Positions 1 through 9,372 of a stretch of 64,000 nucleotides of DNA are shown in pieces; positions within the stretch are counted from its first letter, which is position 1; the number at the start of each line of letters is the position of its first letter. The stretch lies in NCBI GenBank assembly GCA_033032175.1, contig CM065332.1, forward strand, positions 2,899,501 through 2,963,500, written 5' to 3'. A program made the translations under genes and the position numbers. The DNA is from Saturnia japonica. Lineage: Eukaryota; Arthropoda; Insecta; Lepidoptera; Saturniidae. Below the pieces are notes generated by a model. It was not told the origin of the DNA. It worked only from the letters and a program-made list of their open reading frames with translations, and ran no database searches.

Positions 1-900
1 TTTAATTCATTAAGTCTTCTTCCCGAGAACTTGGTATACCTACTCAGATTTAAGTATATGTTTATTTTAGTCCATAAATAATTCTTGTTGCTAAGTAGTA
101 AGCTTATCATTGTCTCGAAATAAAATTAAGGTTTAAAAAAAGTGAATAGGAATTTTGGACAATGGTTTACAAAGAATTTTTCGGTGTCCCTGTAATCAAA
201 GAAGAATTTAAGATCCTTTTTTAAACTTTTGCGAGAACAATACGAGCTGTTTTGTAGATTTTTATGACAAAATCGATGCCATAACTTCCATTGTCATAAA
301 CTTTCGATTTTTGTACGAAGGTCGCTTCTGTCAAAGTGTGACGTAGTTACTTAAGATTTAGTTTCACTGATGGTTCTATTGTTTTTTTTTTTCTTTTTAA
401 TTTTATTAACAAAATGTGTCCGACTCATTTTCCAGTTCATATTTATTATAAGCAATATTATTTTTTAAATTTAATATGACAACGCCGACATTGGACGAGG
501 TGGGGCGAACCCAATTTTTTTTTTACAGATTCATTACGTATCTTTTTACGAAACTACGAAAATTTAGTCTTTATAAGATCCACGGCTACGTTGTCAGTTT
601 TTAAAATGATTCTTATTAGCGATAGTCATTGATTGATAGTGTATCTCACGCTAGCAATGCATTTATGGAAGGGATCTAGAAGGAAAGACATAATGTGCAC
701 TACAAACTTCGTAAACTTTTCCATAACGAACGAGCTGGATCGATTACTAAAATTATCTTGAGGCTTAAGCAATATTCATGAAACAGTATCCTTTTTTTCA
801 AGCAAGTTCTGATTTTTGCTAGTTAATCTAATCTTCATACGCAAACCTCTATATTATATATTATTTAATAATTATAATATATTTTATATTAATTGTTTTA
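1..900. other. AT-rich DNA, no gene recognised
   Basis: No coding frame, RNA gene or repeat family shared with the rest of the window was recognised. Only homopolymer-rich, stop-dense sequence is visible. Confidence 0.5.
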
Positions 901-904
901 TTAA

Positions 905-1365
905 AACAATAATGTGGAAAAGTTTTTTGTTTGTTTGTTTAAACACGCCAATCTCTGGAACTACCAGTCGGATTCGAAAAATTCTTTTTTTTTTTTTTTT
1001 TTTATAGCCGGACTCTGAAGGAATAGTATAGGCTATTTAAGATTAGGCTACAACTCTCAAATAGCCTTAAATATCGATTTTTGTTAAGTCGGAAGTGGAA
1101 GTGTTCCCGAACTGCTTCAATCGAGTGCGCTGACGTAATCGTTAATGATACGGAAATACAATGTTCTACAATAATAATAGACCTTAGTATGTATAAAATA
1201 AGTCAGTGATAGCATATACCTATCTCTTGTACATAAGCCACAATACGGTATTTCGTAACAAATATTTGTTGAAAATTAAAAAGTGATTTATAAACATTAT
1301 TTTTAGACATGACATAATAATCCTTACAAACAATGACATTTTTATTTATATGTCGGGTCATACGC
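905..1365 (-). repeat. Interspersed repeat, GTGTTTAAAC family, copy 1
   Basis: Read on the minus strand, this matches 21575-22015 and 34495-34975. Shared blocks include AAGGATTA, TTGTGGCTTATGTA, ACGCCAGCGCACGCG-like sequence, GCAGTTCGGGA, TGAGAGTTGTAGCC and a terminal GCGTGTTTAAACAAAC. The A-rich, short-tandem end resembles LINE 3' tails common in Lepidoptera, but no coding part is attached. A T19 run (985-1003) interrupts this copy. Confidence 0.75.
985..1003. repeat. T19 homopolymer
   Basis: Nineteen consecutive T bases inside the interspersed repeat. The matching positions of the two other copies have only a short A/T run. Confidence 0.9.
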
Positions 1366-1441
1366 CAACAGCATAGCACTAAAGAACAGCGAAATTAAAC
1401 TATACATACAAACTATCAATAACGCTTTCAGTTATATAATA

Positions 1442-1472
1442 CAAGGTGTCCAGAAAGGGTATCGGGTATTTG
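1442..1472 (+). repeat. Left terminal inverted repeat of the transposon
   Basis: Begins CAAGGTGTCCAGAAAGGG and is the exact reverse complement of 2691-2721 over 31 bases. The preceding TA (1440-1441) is one copy of the target duplication. Confidence 0.95.
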
Positions 1473-1537
1473 TTTTCGCGCCATATTCGAAACGGGGCGT
1501 CTAAAGGCGTCCGCCATTTTGTGGAGTTTTAGTCACG

Positions 1538-2614
1538 ATGGAACAGTACTCGGGGACGCATCGCGCATTTTGCGTACGAGCGTATTATCGTAATGGTGAT
1601 TCAATAGTGACTGCTCAACGTCTCTATCGTGCGGAATATCGTACACGCCACGCGCCAAGTGACGATAGCATTAGGAAATGGATCAGGATGTTCGAGAATA
1701 CAGGTGCGACAGTTAAAATTCAAAACTCTGGTCGTCCTCGTTCAGTTCGCGATGAAGAAACAATTGAAGAAGTTGAGGCGTCGGTTCGTCAAAATCCGTC
1801 TTTATCCATCCGAAAGCGAAGCCAAGCGTTGAACATCAAAAAATCGTCTTTACATTCGATTTTAAAGAAAGACTTACATCTAAAAGCCTATAAAATTCAA
1901 TTGGTTCAAGAATTGAAGGATACGGACTATGCTAATCGACTGAATTTTGCGAACGAAATGCTGCAGCGATTTAACAACTTTAACAACATACTGTTCAGTG
2001 ACGTAGCAAATTTTCACCTGAATGGTCATGTTAATAAGCAGAATTGTCGGTACTGGGCAGTGGAGACTCCGAGACGAAAGCATGAACGACCCCTGCATAG
2101 CCCAAAGGTCGTTGTTTGGGCCGCTATGTCTGCTAAAGGCTTAATTGGTCCTTATTTTCATGAAGATCGAGGCCGAGCAATTAATGTGAATAGTGACCGT
2201 TATTGCGATATGTTGCGAAATTTTTTGGTCCCAGAGTTGCAGGAGTTTGCAGGTTTCAACTCAAGAACGTGGTTCCAGCAAGATGGGGCCACTTGCCATA
2301 CCTCAAATGACTCAATGGAAGTTGTTAACGAATTATTCCCTAATAAAGTCATTTCGCGAAGGGGTAACATCAACTGGCCTCCCAGAAGCCCCGACCTTAG
2401 CCCGCTTGACTATTTTGCATGGGGATACCTTAAAAGTAAGGTTTATCAAAACAATCCGACGAATCTAACCCAGTTAAAGCAAAACATCAGGTTAGAAATG
2501 GCAGCAATATCGATAGCTATGTGTCAACGTGTTATCGCCAATCTTCGTTTCCGTTTAGAAGAGTGCCAGCAACGTAACGGTCATCATTTGGATAACATCA
2601 TCTTTTCCAAATAA
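1538..2614 (+). CDS. Tc1/mariner-superfamily transposase, 358 aa
   Basis: Cut-and-paste transposase of the DUF4817 plus DDE type, often annotated as Tc3-like. Residues about 5-55 resemble the N-terminal helix-turn-helix. GRPR (65-68) is the AT-hook-like linker, and a second DNA-binding helical region covers about 70-125. The catalytic triad is read as D155 (in LFSD), D249 (in FQQDGATCHT) and D286 (in RSPDLSPLDYF), with 36 residues between the last two. The motifs NKQNCRYW (166-173) and WGYLKSKVY (295-303) are family hallmarks. The ATG at 1538 gives the expected start (MEQYSGTHRAF), matching the MDRFTGVQRAF start of the relative at 36543. One oddity: after D155 the residues are VANF, where the decayed relative has EAHF. 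Length is typical and the frame has no stops. Activity is not shown. Confidence 0.93.
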   Translation: MEQYSGTHRAFCVRAYYRNGDSIVTAQRLYRAEYRTRHAPSDDSIRKWIRMFENTGATVKIQNSGRPRSVRDEETIEEVEASVRQNPSLSIRKRSQALNIKKSSLHSILKKDLHLKAYKIQLVQELKDTDYANRLNFANEMLQRFNNFNNILFSDVANFHLNGHVNKQNCRYWAVETPRRKHERPLHSPKVVVWAAMSAKGLIGPYFHEDRGRAINVNSDRYCDMLRNFLVPELQEFAGFNSRTWFQQDGATCHTSNDSMEVVNELFPNKVISRRGNINWPPRSPDLSPLDYFAWGYLKSKVYQNNPTNLTQLKQNIRLEMAAISIAMCQRVIANLRFRLEECQQRNGHHLDNIIFSK

Positions 2615-2690
2615 TTCTCCAATTCATATGCTAATAATAAACAATAAACTTTTTTATTGCATACAAATAATTTTTGTTTCATTGAACTTA

Positions 2691-2721
2691 CAAATACCCG
2701 ATACCCTTTCTGGACACCTTG
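2691..2721 (-). repeat. Right terminal inverted repeat of the transposon
   Basis: Exact inverted copy of 1442-1472, ending CTGGACACCTTG and followed by TA at 2722-2723. Confidence 0.95.
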
Positions 2722-2841
2722 TACTTAAAAAAGGAAATAATATGAAAAACATCCTACATTATTTTTATTGTTAGAACGAAATGAATATATATTTTGAGTT
2801 GTAATGACGTGCAACCATGACACTGGGTAATACGTGACTAA

Positions 2842-3094
2842 AGGCCGTTTTCAATAACATAAATCTCATTTTACTATCCCCGATTAGTAAATATTTGTAA
2901 TAGGTACTATCTTTAACCTAAGACAGACATTGGCTTTCCTCTTATCTATTCAAGTTATATAATATGGATATATATTATGTAGATACGAAAAACTATCCAT
3001 CGATAAGTTGTGGAAGAAAGGTAAGGATAAAAAGTTATATTTGTTTATCTTTAGTAACAATAACAACGGATAGAAAGGTTATTGAAAACGGCCG
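2842..3094. mobile_element. MITE with GGCCGTTTTCAATAAC termini and TAA duplication
   Basis: The left end AGGCCGTTTTCAATAAC (2842-2858) is mirrored by GTTATTGAAAACGGCCG (3078-3094), 16 of 17 bases complementary. TAA flanks both sides (2839-2841 and 3095-3097). A 3-bp TWA duplication is characteristic of PIF/Harbinger elements, so this 253-bp element is probably a non-autonomous Harbinger-type MITE. The short frame inside it has no recognisable protein. Confidence 0.8.
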
Positions 3095-3109
3095 TAAGAG
3101 TGATAAACT

Positions 3110-3182
3110 AGATGGGCGCGTTGGCGGCGCGATCTTTGTCGGATAAAATTAATACGGGTGAAACCGTGGGGCACAGCTAATA
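3110..3182 (+). repeat. Short interspersed repeat fragment (GTGAAACCGTGGGGCAC type)
   Basis: The sequence around TTGTCGGATAAAA and GGTGAAACCGTG matches the reverse complement of 34350-34420. This phrase is common at the ends of lepidopteran interspersed repeats. No longer structure can be assigned. Confidence 0.55.
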
Positions 3183-3867
3183 ATATTATATAAACAGAAA
3201 CCGTTAATATGATCGTACGTTAGCGGTTCAAAATTTAAACAGCGATTTAAGTATTTCCTACTTTGTATAACCCATACCGTTAGAAGAAAACAGAGCGAAT
3301 GATAAGCATTACAAATTTAATCAAAGTTTAGTAAAGCCGAATATCTCTAGAAGCCGGGAGTAAAAGAAGGGGCTTGCTCGCGTTGGCGCTCGTCTTACTG
3401 ACGTCACAGCTGAACTGGGGCTCAACCAAAAAAGCTTAAAACAATAAATAACATGTCATGTATATAATTCAAAGGACGAAACGTTTGAACTATAAACCAT
3501 GTCACAAAATATCATAGTGATTGAATAAAATGCGGGTCCTAGATCAGCGGACGGCACGGCCGCACGCGGATATCATTATTAGGGTTGCCACTTTTTATTT
3601 TCGTGACTAAAGTATACGTACGTAAAAATAAGTACATTGTGTAATACGTGTTATGCGTCGACTTTTTCAGCACGCAATACCAATATTATAAGAGGCAACA
3701 TTTCTCTGTATGTCTGTCCATTAGTCCCTTACCACAGACTAGCTGAGCCCGCGGTTTCGCACGTGTGGAATACAGAATGCCGTCGCACTGCCGCTGCCGG
3801 GCACACGCGGGAATAATGCCACCCCTGCTCCCGGTTATAAAAAAAAAACTTATTGTGGGTGATCCTT

Positions 3868-4122
3868 TTTTAGGGTGTTTTTAAGATCTATATTAATTTG
3901 ATATATCTCTTATGATTTACTCAGCGTAAACTATTTATAGCTCCCGAATTGATTCACCTACTACTATTTTCGTATTAGTTTATTTTATTTGTGCGGAACA
4001 TGAATTATTTTTGTAAAATAACCTTTATATCATCAACCTTTCCCGTGGTTAGCAGGAACAAACAGACAGACAGACAAAATTTTTTAAAAGTGTTGTTAAG
4101 ACAATACATACGCTCGAACACT
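3868..4122 (+). repeat. Interspersed repeat, ACTCAGCGTAA family, copy 1
   Basis: Shares ATATCTCTTATGATTTACTCAGCGTAA, a GCGGAAC block and a CAGACAGACAGACAAA block with 48200-48625 (same strand) and 50365-50835 (opposite strand), quoting only short parts. Non-coding, and class unknown. Confidence 0.65.
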
Positions 4123-4205
4123 TGATATATCTCCTTTGCTAGTCGTGGTCGCTAGACACGCATACCGGTCACACCAACATGGCACTGTCGTCTCGTCTGG
4201 TATCG

Positions 4206-4662
4206 TTTTTCGTTTTTTTTTTTCTATCTGACTACACTGTTAGCTGTAGAGACCCTAAAGCCTCAAACGGCTTTTACAGCTTCACCGTGGATTGGGGAAG
4301 AGTGCTTAAGGCACTTAGCTGCGAAGGTGTGGCAACATGTTCAAGGGTACCAAAGTGGCCATACCTCGGCTTGGGTTGTTGCTGTAATTGCAATTAATTC
4401 GCAAACTGGCTAATTTCCCTATGCGTAGAAATTGTAAAAAACTAACAATACATAATGTATACATGTTGTTACAGGAAAAAAAAGGTTACTTACATAACCA
4501 TGTACCTGTGTGGGGTACAGTGTAATGGTGTCGGTTTGTTGCTAGTGAATGCAAGTGTAGCATCACTTCATCGCGCAAGCGGCTGCTAGACTCAAGGGCT
4601 CCACACCGAGGGAACGGGCCTAGGCTTGAGTTGCCGCAGGAGAAGGTGGACGTGGCGGGTTC
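4206..4662 (-). mobile_element. CpG-rich poly(A) retroposon (Rep-A), reversed copy
   Basis: On the minus strand this reads GCCTAGGCCCGTTCCCTCGG near the start. It then gives the variable CACAGGTACATGG segment, GGCCACTTTGG, CGGTGAAGCTGTAAAAGCCG and CTAACAGTGTAGTCAG, and ends in an A-rich tail (the T-run at 4206-4223). The same blocks in the same order occur at 26187-26676, 53555-54170, 55006-55759 and 63343-63688. The poly(A) end and 5' truncation in other copies indicate target-primed reverse transcription. No reverse transcriptase is encoded, so it probably depends on a LINE. Confidence 0.82.
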
Positions 4663-5119
4663 GTTTTTCCTGCTCGTTGCAGATGATAGACTTATCGCGC
4701 TAATGTGGTATTTTTAGAAACATCGCAAGACGGTTGGAAACCCTAGATGACGGTACACACATCGCTATCCATTATTGGCAAATGCCATTAGTTGTTTTAC
4801 ATCAATAATGGTATTTATACAGCCACTCCGTTCGGTCGTTAGAGTCCCGTATTAGTAAGCAAAGAGTACCGTAAGTAGGCGAGGATAACATTTAAGGCAT
4901 ATCCGTCGACAGGCTGGAGGCCAGTTTACTAAGGACATATCAGCTACAAAGAGCATAAACATGTAATAGTATGTCCACACTCTTAGTTACAAAACAGGAT
5001 AATCGCCATATATGAACGCCACAGAAGTAGTCCGAATAAATACAGACACCCTGTTCATTATTATTACAATTGTCATTCCGTTTTAATTCATTGCTGAAGG
5101 CTTCCAGGCTAGATAGAGT

Positions 5120-5428
5120 ATGATAGCTCAGTGGTAAAGTTTCCGGACATCGCGTCGATTAACGTGAGTTCGAATCCCTACAATGAGCCTGAGCTTTCTG
5201 TGCACAAAAACATCGTGATGAAACCATAGTATGGTGGCAGGGCTTTTTCTAATGCCTGTCTGGCTAACTACCACCCTCAAGTTGAAAATCAGTCGCCAAG
5301 CACTTAATTATGTTCCAGCAGCTGTACTCAAGAGCCAGTCTTCCATTAGGCTTAGTGTGCTACCACCATCTTGGGTGACATCGTCCCTTAAAATCCAGGT
5401 ACGAAACCTATAAATGATAATAAAAGTA
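5120..5428 (+). mobile_element. SINE-2, tRNA-derived, full-length copy
   Basis: The head GATAGCTCAGTGGTAAAGT fits a tRNA A box, and GAGTTCGAATCCC is a B box, so a Pol III internal promoter is visible. The body continues through ACATCGTGATGAAACCATAG, AATGCC, CTACCACCCTCAAGTTGAAA, GTCGCCAAGCAC, GGCTTAG and GTGACATCGT. The same order of blocks recurs at about ten places in this window, making it the most abundant SINE here. Confidence 0.88.
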
Positions 5429-5429
5429 A

Positions 5430-6062
5430 AAGGCCTCTCGAATAAAGAATACTAGGTAATCCAAATATAGTCGCTGTGCTCACAGAATCCACTTTGTAAA
5501 AGTTTTTGTTTTTTCCGGTAAAGTGAAGTCAATGTTCTTGGTAGTATGCACTATATAATCGACCACCAACCGATCAAAAGCGACCACCAAGAGATCTCTA
5601 ATCCATCGACATGCAATTGTTGCTGCCATGCCGACCTGCAAGCCTGCAAGATATACACTGGTTGATCTCCAAACGTGACATACCTATCGTGCCACTATAT
5701 TTAATTATGAATTATATATCTTAAAAAATCTTAATTCGCAAATCCCACTACTGTTGTCTGTTATACAAATTTTACTTACAAAATTAACTATTTAATTTAT
5801 TGTCGTTTTAAGTACTTTTTTTAAACAACTAAGGTAGTAAATAAGCGGCTACCGTAGCCCTAACCCTCCCTAACCCCGAAACCGATAGTGAAATCCCTGA
5901 GACTCCAGGGTTACTTAGGTGCGCAAATACCCCCAAACCCCCCAGCACTCTCTACCTGGTGCATACTCACGTAGAGAAAAAAGTCGTAATTAGTAAGGGC
6001 TTCGGGACTGGGGAGGGGTCGCGTGTCTTGATGGTTCATGAGTCTCAGGAATTGATCATTAA
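5430..6062. other. Non-coding stretch with a GC-richer block
   Basis: 5430-5840 is AT-rich and unremarkable. From about 5850 base composition shifts to C/G-rich text with runs such as CCCTAACCCTCCCTAACCCC. No gene was recognised, and the GC-richer block continues to about 6233. Confidence 0.5.
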
Positions 6063-6233
6063 AACGGTGGTGAGACCTGTGTCCATTATACTGACGTGGC
6101 CGACGACGCGATTGGCAGATTCATCAGTCAAGCGGTGAGTGCTCCGGCGAAGGATACAGTGCATTATAACCTGAAGATGGCTTTACAACACAGGGACGAA
6201 AACGTTATCAAGTTCATTATTTCACAAATCTAA
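6063..6233 (+). other. Unrecognised 56-codon open stretch
   Basis: A frame runs 56 codons after the TAA at 6060-6062 to the stop at 6231-6233. It begins NGGETCVHYTDVADDAIGRF and ends ENVIKFIISQI. Base composition is more coding-like than the AT-rich surroundings. It has no ATG until the NLKM segment, so it would have to be an exon or a broken transposon frame. I do not recognise the protein. GCGGTGAGT inside it could be a splice donor, but no acceptor or partner exon is evident. Confidence 0.3.
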
Positions 6234-6535
6234 CCCTCTGTGTAAACACCCAAACACGCAAGCACAATAATAACCCCTAAATTTCTGTAAATTTAATATA
6301 ACAATAATAATCTTCTGTAATAGTAATAAGCAACAGTATATAACAATTATTATGTAATTTAGTGATAAGTTTCGTTATGTTATAGTAAACTAAGGCTCAC
6401 TTAGTTATAGTAGACATAGCTGCATTCGCAAATGCATCTTTTTTCATGGAAATTTTTAATGTTTAATAATATAAAAGCACCCACTTAAAAAAGATGTGGA
6501 ACAAGAGAACGCAGATTTGTGTTTTAGAAAAAAAA

Positions 6536-6615
6536 CCCCTTCCTCAAAGAACTCTAGAAACCCTACCTATTCCAGGGACATAAGGTTATTCGACCGCGAT
6601 TTTCTGTAGGATGGA
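6536..6615 (+). repeat. Fragment of the CAAGCATACGG repeat family
   Basis: Only the 3' part is present: CTCTAGAAACCCTACC, then ATAAGGTTATTCGACCGCGA and TTCTGTAGGATGG. This matches the ends of the copies at 16752 and 28254. Confidence 0.6.
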
Positions 6616-6641
6616 GCTATTTTACTATGTTGTCACGTTTT

Positions 6642-6742
6642 CGCTCGTCCCCAAGCTCAGTGAAGCTGTAAAAGCCTTCTGAGACTTCAGAGTTCTTAAG
6701 GCTAACTGTACAGTCAGTTCGAAAAAAAAACAAAAAAAAAAC
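6642..6742 (+). mobile_element. Rep-A poly(A) retroposon, tail-only copy
   Basis: Contains CGCTCGTCCCCAAGC, AGTGAAGCTGTAAAAGCC, AAGGCTAACTGTACAGTCAG and a split A-rich tail (A9 C A10). This is strong 5' truncation of the family. Confidence 0.78.
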
Positions 6743-6762
6743 AGCTGGACTGCCCCAAGTAG

Positions 6763-6788
6763 AAAGAAATCTCTAAAGAGATTTCTTT
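6763..6788. repeat. Perfect 12-bp hairpin
   Basis: AAAGAAATCTCT, two A bases, then AGAGATTTCTTT. A perfect inverted repeat with a 2-base loop, adjoining the end of the Rep-A tail copy. No neighbouring element explains it. Confidence 0.85.
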
Positions 6789-7354
6789 GTTCCCTACCTA
6801 TCTAAATCTAAGTATTTTCTGTTAATTATAATTTATACTTATTCAATGGATATGTCAAAATATTTCGAAGTCTCGGGAAAAATACATCGAAGACACTAAA
6901 GAACTCTTGTTTTCCGTTCTCAAATTGCCCATTAAAATTTCATTTTCATACGTCCTTGCTAAGTTAAGGTTTTTTGTTCCATCATTTTTACGTTTTAACG
7001 CTTGCTTCGTTTGCATTCAGTTCGTTTTTTTTCTAACTACTCCACGCAAGGGGTTTACGACAATCAATTGAATGGTTCTCCTTTTTTTTAATATCGAAAT
7101 CACCTGTTTAGGGTCGCGGAAGCAGGATGTTGATTTCGTTTACGATTATTTATTTATTTAAATTTACGTTCAGGTGTCACTTGTGCTTGCCACCTGTGTT
7201 TCAGACACTTTTATATCTATTATAATTATGTCTGAGATTAGTCTCTTTATTCTAGGAGTCAAAAGGGTTAACAAAATAGAAAGAGGTTGCAAGCGATGTT
7301 AGCACTAGAAAAGCGAGAATTTGTTTTTGCAAATTATCCTCTTCAGATATTACA

Positions 7355-7472
7355 TATATAAATCACACCTCTTTCCCAACGGTGTAGTCAGACACCATGT
7401 TCTTTCATTTACTACGATCCTAGCATAGGTACATCTTTCGTTCCTTCAACGTTTTCTGTGCTAACATAAAAA
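7355..7472 (-). pseudogene. LINE 3'-end remnant
   Basis: Matches 20870-20960 base for base over much of its length (TAAATCACACCTCTTTCCCAACG, here given only as its motif TTTCCCAACG, plus CTACGATCCT and ACATCTTTCG). At 20.9-21.2 kb that sequence is the tail of a recognisable LINE C-terminal frame on the minus strand. No useful coding remains here. Confidence 0.6.
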
Positions 7473-7782
7473 GTGCGATAAAACATTCCAGACAGGAGCA
7501 TAAGTATTATATCTTCTGAAAAGGAATATCTTTCCTATAATTATTCACTATATTGTCTTTGACAGTAGACAGTCCCGTGATAGTTGTTGCCTTAGGAACT
7601 AAATGGGTTTTTTTTTAGTTACCTATTTCTATTCCTCTAACTTTGATATGTGTTGTTAAACTTATTGTTCAACAAGAGTGACTGCTGATTCCTGAAAAAT
7701 TCCGATATTGGAATTCCGTTGGATATTTATTGTCCAATATTAATGGTGTAGTATTTTAGTGTTAGATGGAAATACGACATAA

Positions 7783-7905
7783 TAAAGGTCGCTGGGAGCC
7801 GTTGGGTGCAGGCCGCACAAGATCGGTCGCTCTGGAGATCTATGGGGGAGGCCCATGTTCAGCAGTAGACGTTCTGCGGCTGAAATGATGATGAGGATGA
7901 TGATT
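7783..7905 (+). mobile_element. RTE-type LINE 3' end fragment
   Basis: GATCGGTCGCTCTGGAGATC, GGGGGAGGCCCATG and GCAGTAGACGTTCTGCGGCT are followed by an ATGATGATGA-rich tail. This is the terminal part of an RTE/BovB-type LINE as seen more fully at 44000-44625. Heavily 5' truncated. Confidence 0.75.
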
Positions 7906-8904
7906 TTAGTGTTTCATAATGATTCATGGTGTTTCTCAGAAACGGACCCAAGATTCGGATGAAACTTTGTATTTTGATAATGTTTTACATTCCGAGTTTA
8001 CTTAGATAGGTGTTTTTATATTTTTTTAGGCTCGCTCGCCCACATACTATTTCATTAAACGTGAAGCGAGTAATAATCAATATTGCCTATACAGAAACTT
8101 AACTTGGCATATAATATTCATCTAAACCCGACAATAATATAGTCTACTGATATTACATCAAAGAAAACCCCAACGAAACTTCAACGTTCAGATTAAATTG
8201 GTAACAAACGCCTAATTTCTCACATATTCCATCATCACGGAACCTGTATTTTGGAAGTCCGCCATTTTGATCTACTCGATATATAACTCGTCAGTGTAAC
8301 GTCTTTGTCAATACACGGCTCAAGCTCAAATCATATTGTTTAACTATCGACAAATTTGTTAACACAATAAAAATTACACGTGGTACAAAAGTAGCAGTGG
8401 ATGTGGTAGCAATCGATAGTATTCATCAAATGAGTTATGTGATAGGTGTTTTGGTAGAAGGCACCGCGTGCATGTCCACTCATCCATCACGCAAATGTAA
8501 AACCGGATTGAACACAAGACGGGTTCCGAGACTTAAAGCAATTATTCGAATTGTATCTGCATTACGTGTGATAACACAGACTCTATTTATGATATAAGTG
8601 GTGTTATAACAAATTGCTTTCGTGTATCGTTGTTACATTTGTTTTTAGTATTGTTGTATTTAAGTCTTTTAAGATACGATTGAATATAAGAAATGTAACC
8701 ATGACTATTTCTAGTTTTTCTTTTGTTTTATCTTAGTATATATTTTTATTGATTGTTCAAGAATTATTATAATATTATTATTTTTTATATATCACGAAAG
8801 CGCTAGTCTTTACTGGCATCTTCGCTCTCGTCATAGCTAAGTTATACCACATTGTTACCAATATAACATAATATAACATAACAATTTACATTGATCTATC
8901 TTCA
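7906..8904. other. AT-rich DNA, no gene recognised
   Basis: A 66-codon frame at 8397-8597 has no recognisable motif or neighbouring exon signal. Otherwise only stop-dense AT-rich DNA is visible. Confidence 0.5.
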
Positions 8905-9112
8905 AAAATGACGGATGTTCATATAAACTTTCATTCCCTTGAATTGCAAAATTGGGATTGAATTTGCAAAAGTTCTTCCTTATGGCTCACCTACAGTGTA
9001 AAAGGAACCCGCATACGAATTTTCACGGTCCTAGCCCCAGTAGTATGTGTTAGGTGTTGATATGTCAGCCAGTCAGTACCAGTTCGTCATTCTTTTATGT
9101 AAGTATATATAT
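8905..9112 (+). repeat. Interspersed repeat, CCTAGCCCCAGTAGT family, copy 1
   Basis: GTAAAAGGAACCCGCATACGA, quoted in part as AAAGGAACCCGCATACG, then CCTAGCCCCAGTAGT, TTGATATGTCAGCCAGTCAGT. Matches 32105-32290. Such text is the usual 3' region of a lepidopteran interspersed repeat, and no coding is attached. Confidence 0.65.
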
Positions 9113-9113
9113 T

Positions 9114-9372
9114 GATAAACAAGCATACGGTTAGTCTGATGGTAAGCGGTTACCGCCACTTATGGACGCTTGCAACATCAGAAACATTACATGCACGTTA
9201 CCAACTTTTTAATACCGACAAACTGTTATCGACTGGGAAAATGTCAGTGGGATCTTATTCTACATCTGGAGCTTTACTGGAAGGAAACTCCTCTGAAACC
9301 GGACTGTGCGCTACCATTTAGGTTCCAAGGTATAAGGATCGCGAGCAAAATTGCCTTGCCGTTTAATAACTG
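9114..9372 (+). repeat. Interspersed repeat, CAAGCATACGG family, copy 1
   Basis: Starts ATAAACAAGCATACGG with CTGATGGTAAGCGGTTACCG and GGACGCTTGCAAC, as at 28254 and (reversed) 54283-54460. The family is abundant in Lepidoptera. The overlapping short frames here are shadows of this repeat. Confidence 0.75.

Larger units (their letters stand above)
1442..2721 (+). mobile_element. Complete Tc1/mariner-superfamily DNA transposon
   Basis: A 1,280-bp element bounded by perfect 31-bp terminal inverted repeats (1442-1472 and 2691-2721) and flanked on both sides by TA (1440-1441 and 2722-2723). TA is the target duplication expected of the IS630/Tc1/mariner superfamily. It encloses one uninterrupted transposase frame in the same orientation, with about 65 bp of 5' leader inside the repeat and about 75 bp after the stop. 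Perfect repeats plus an open frame suggest a recent insertion. A decayed relative with the same layout and similar length lies at 36429-37720, and its ends share the core CCAGAAAGG. Confidence 0.93.
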
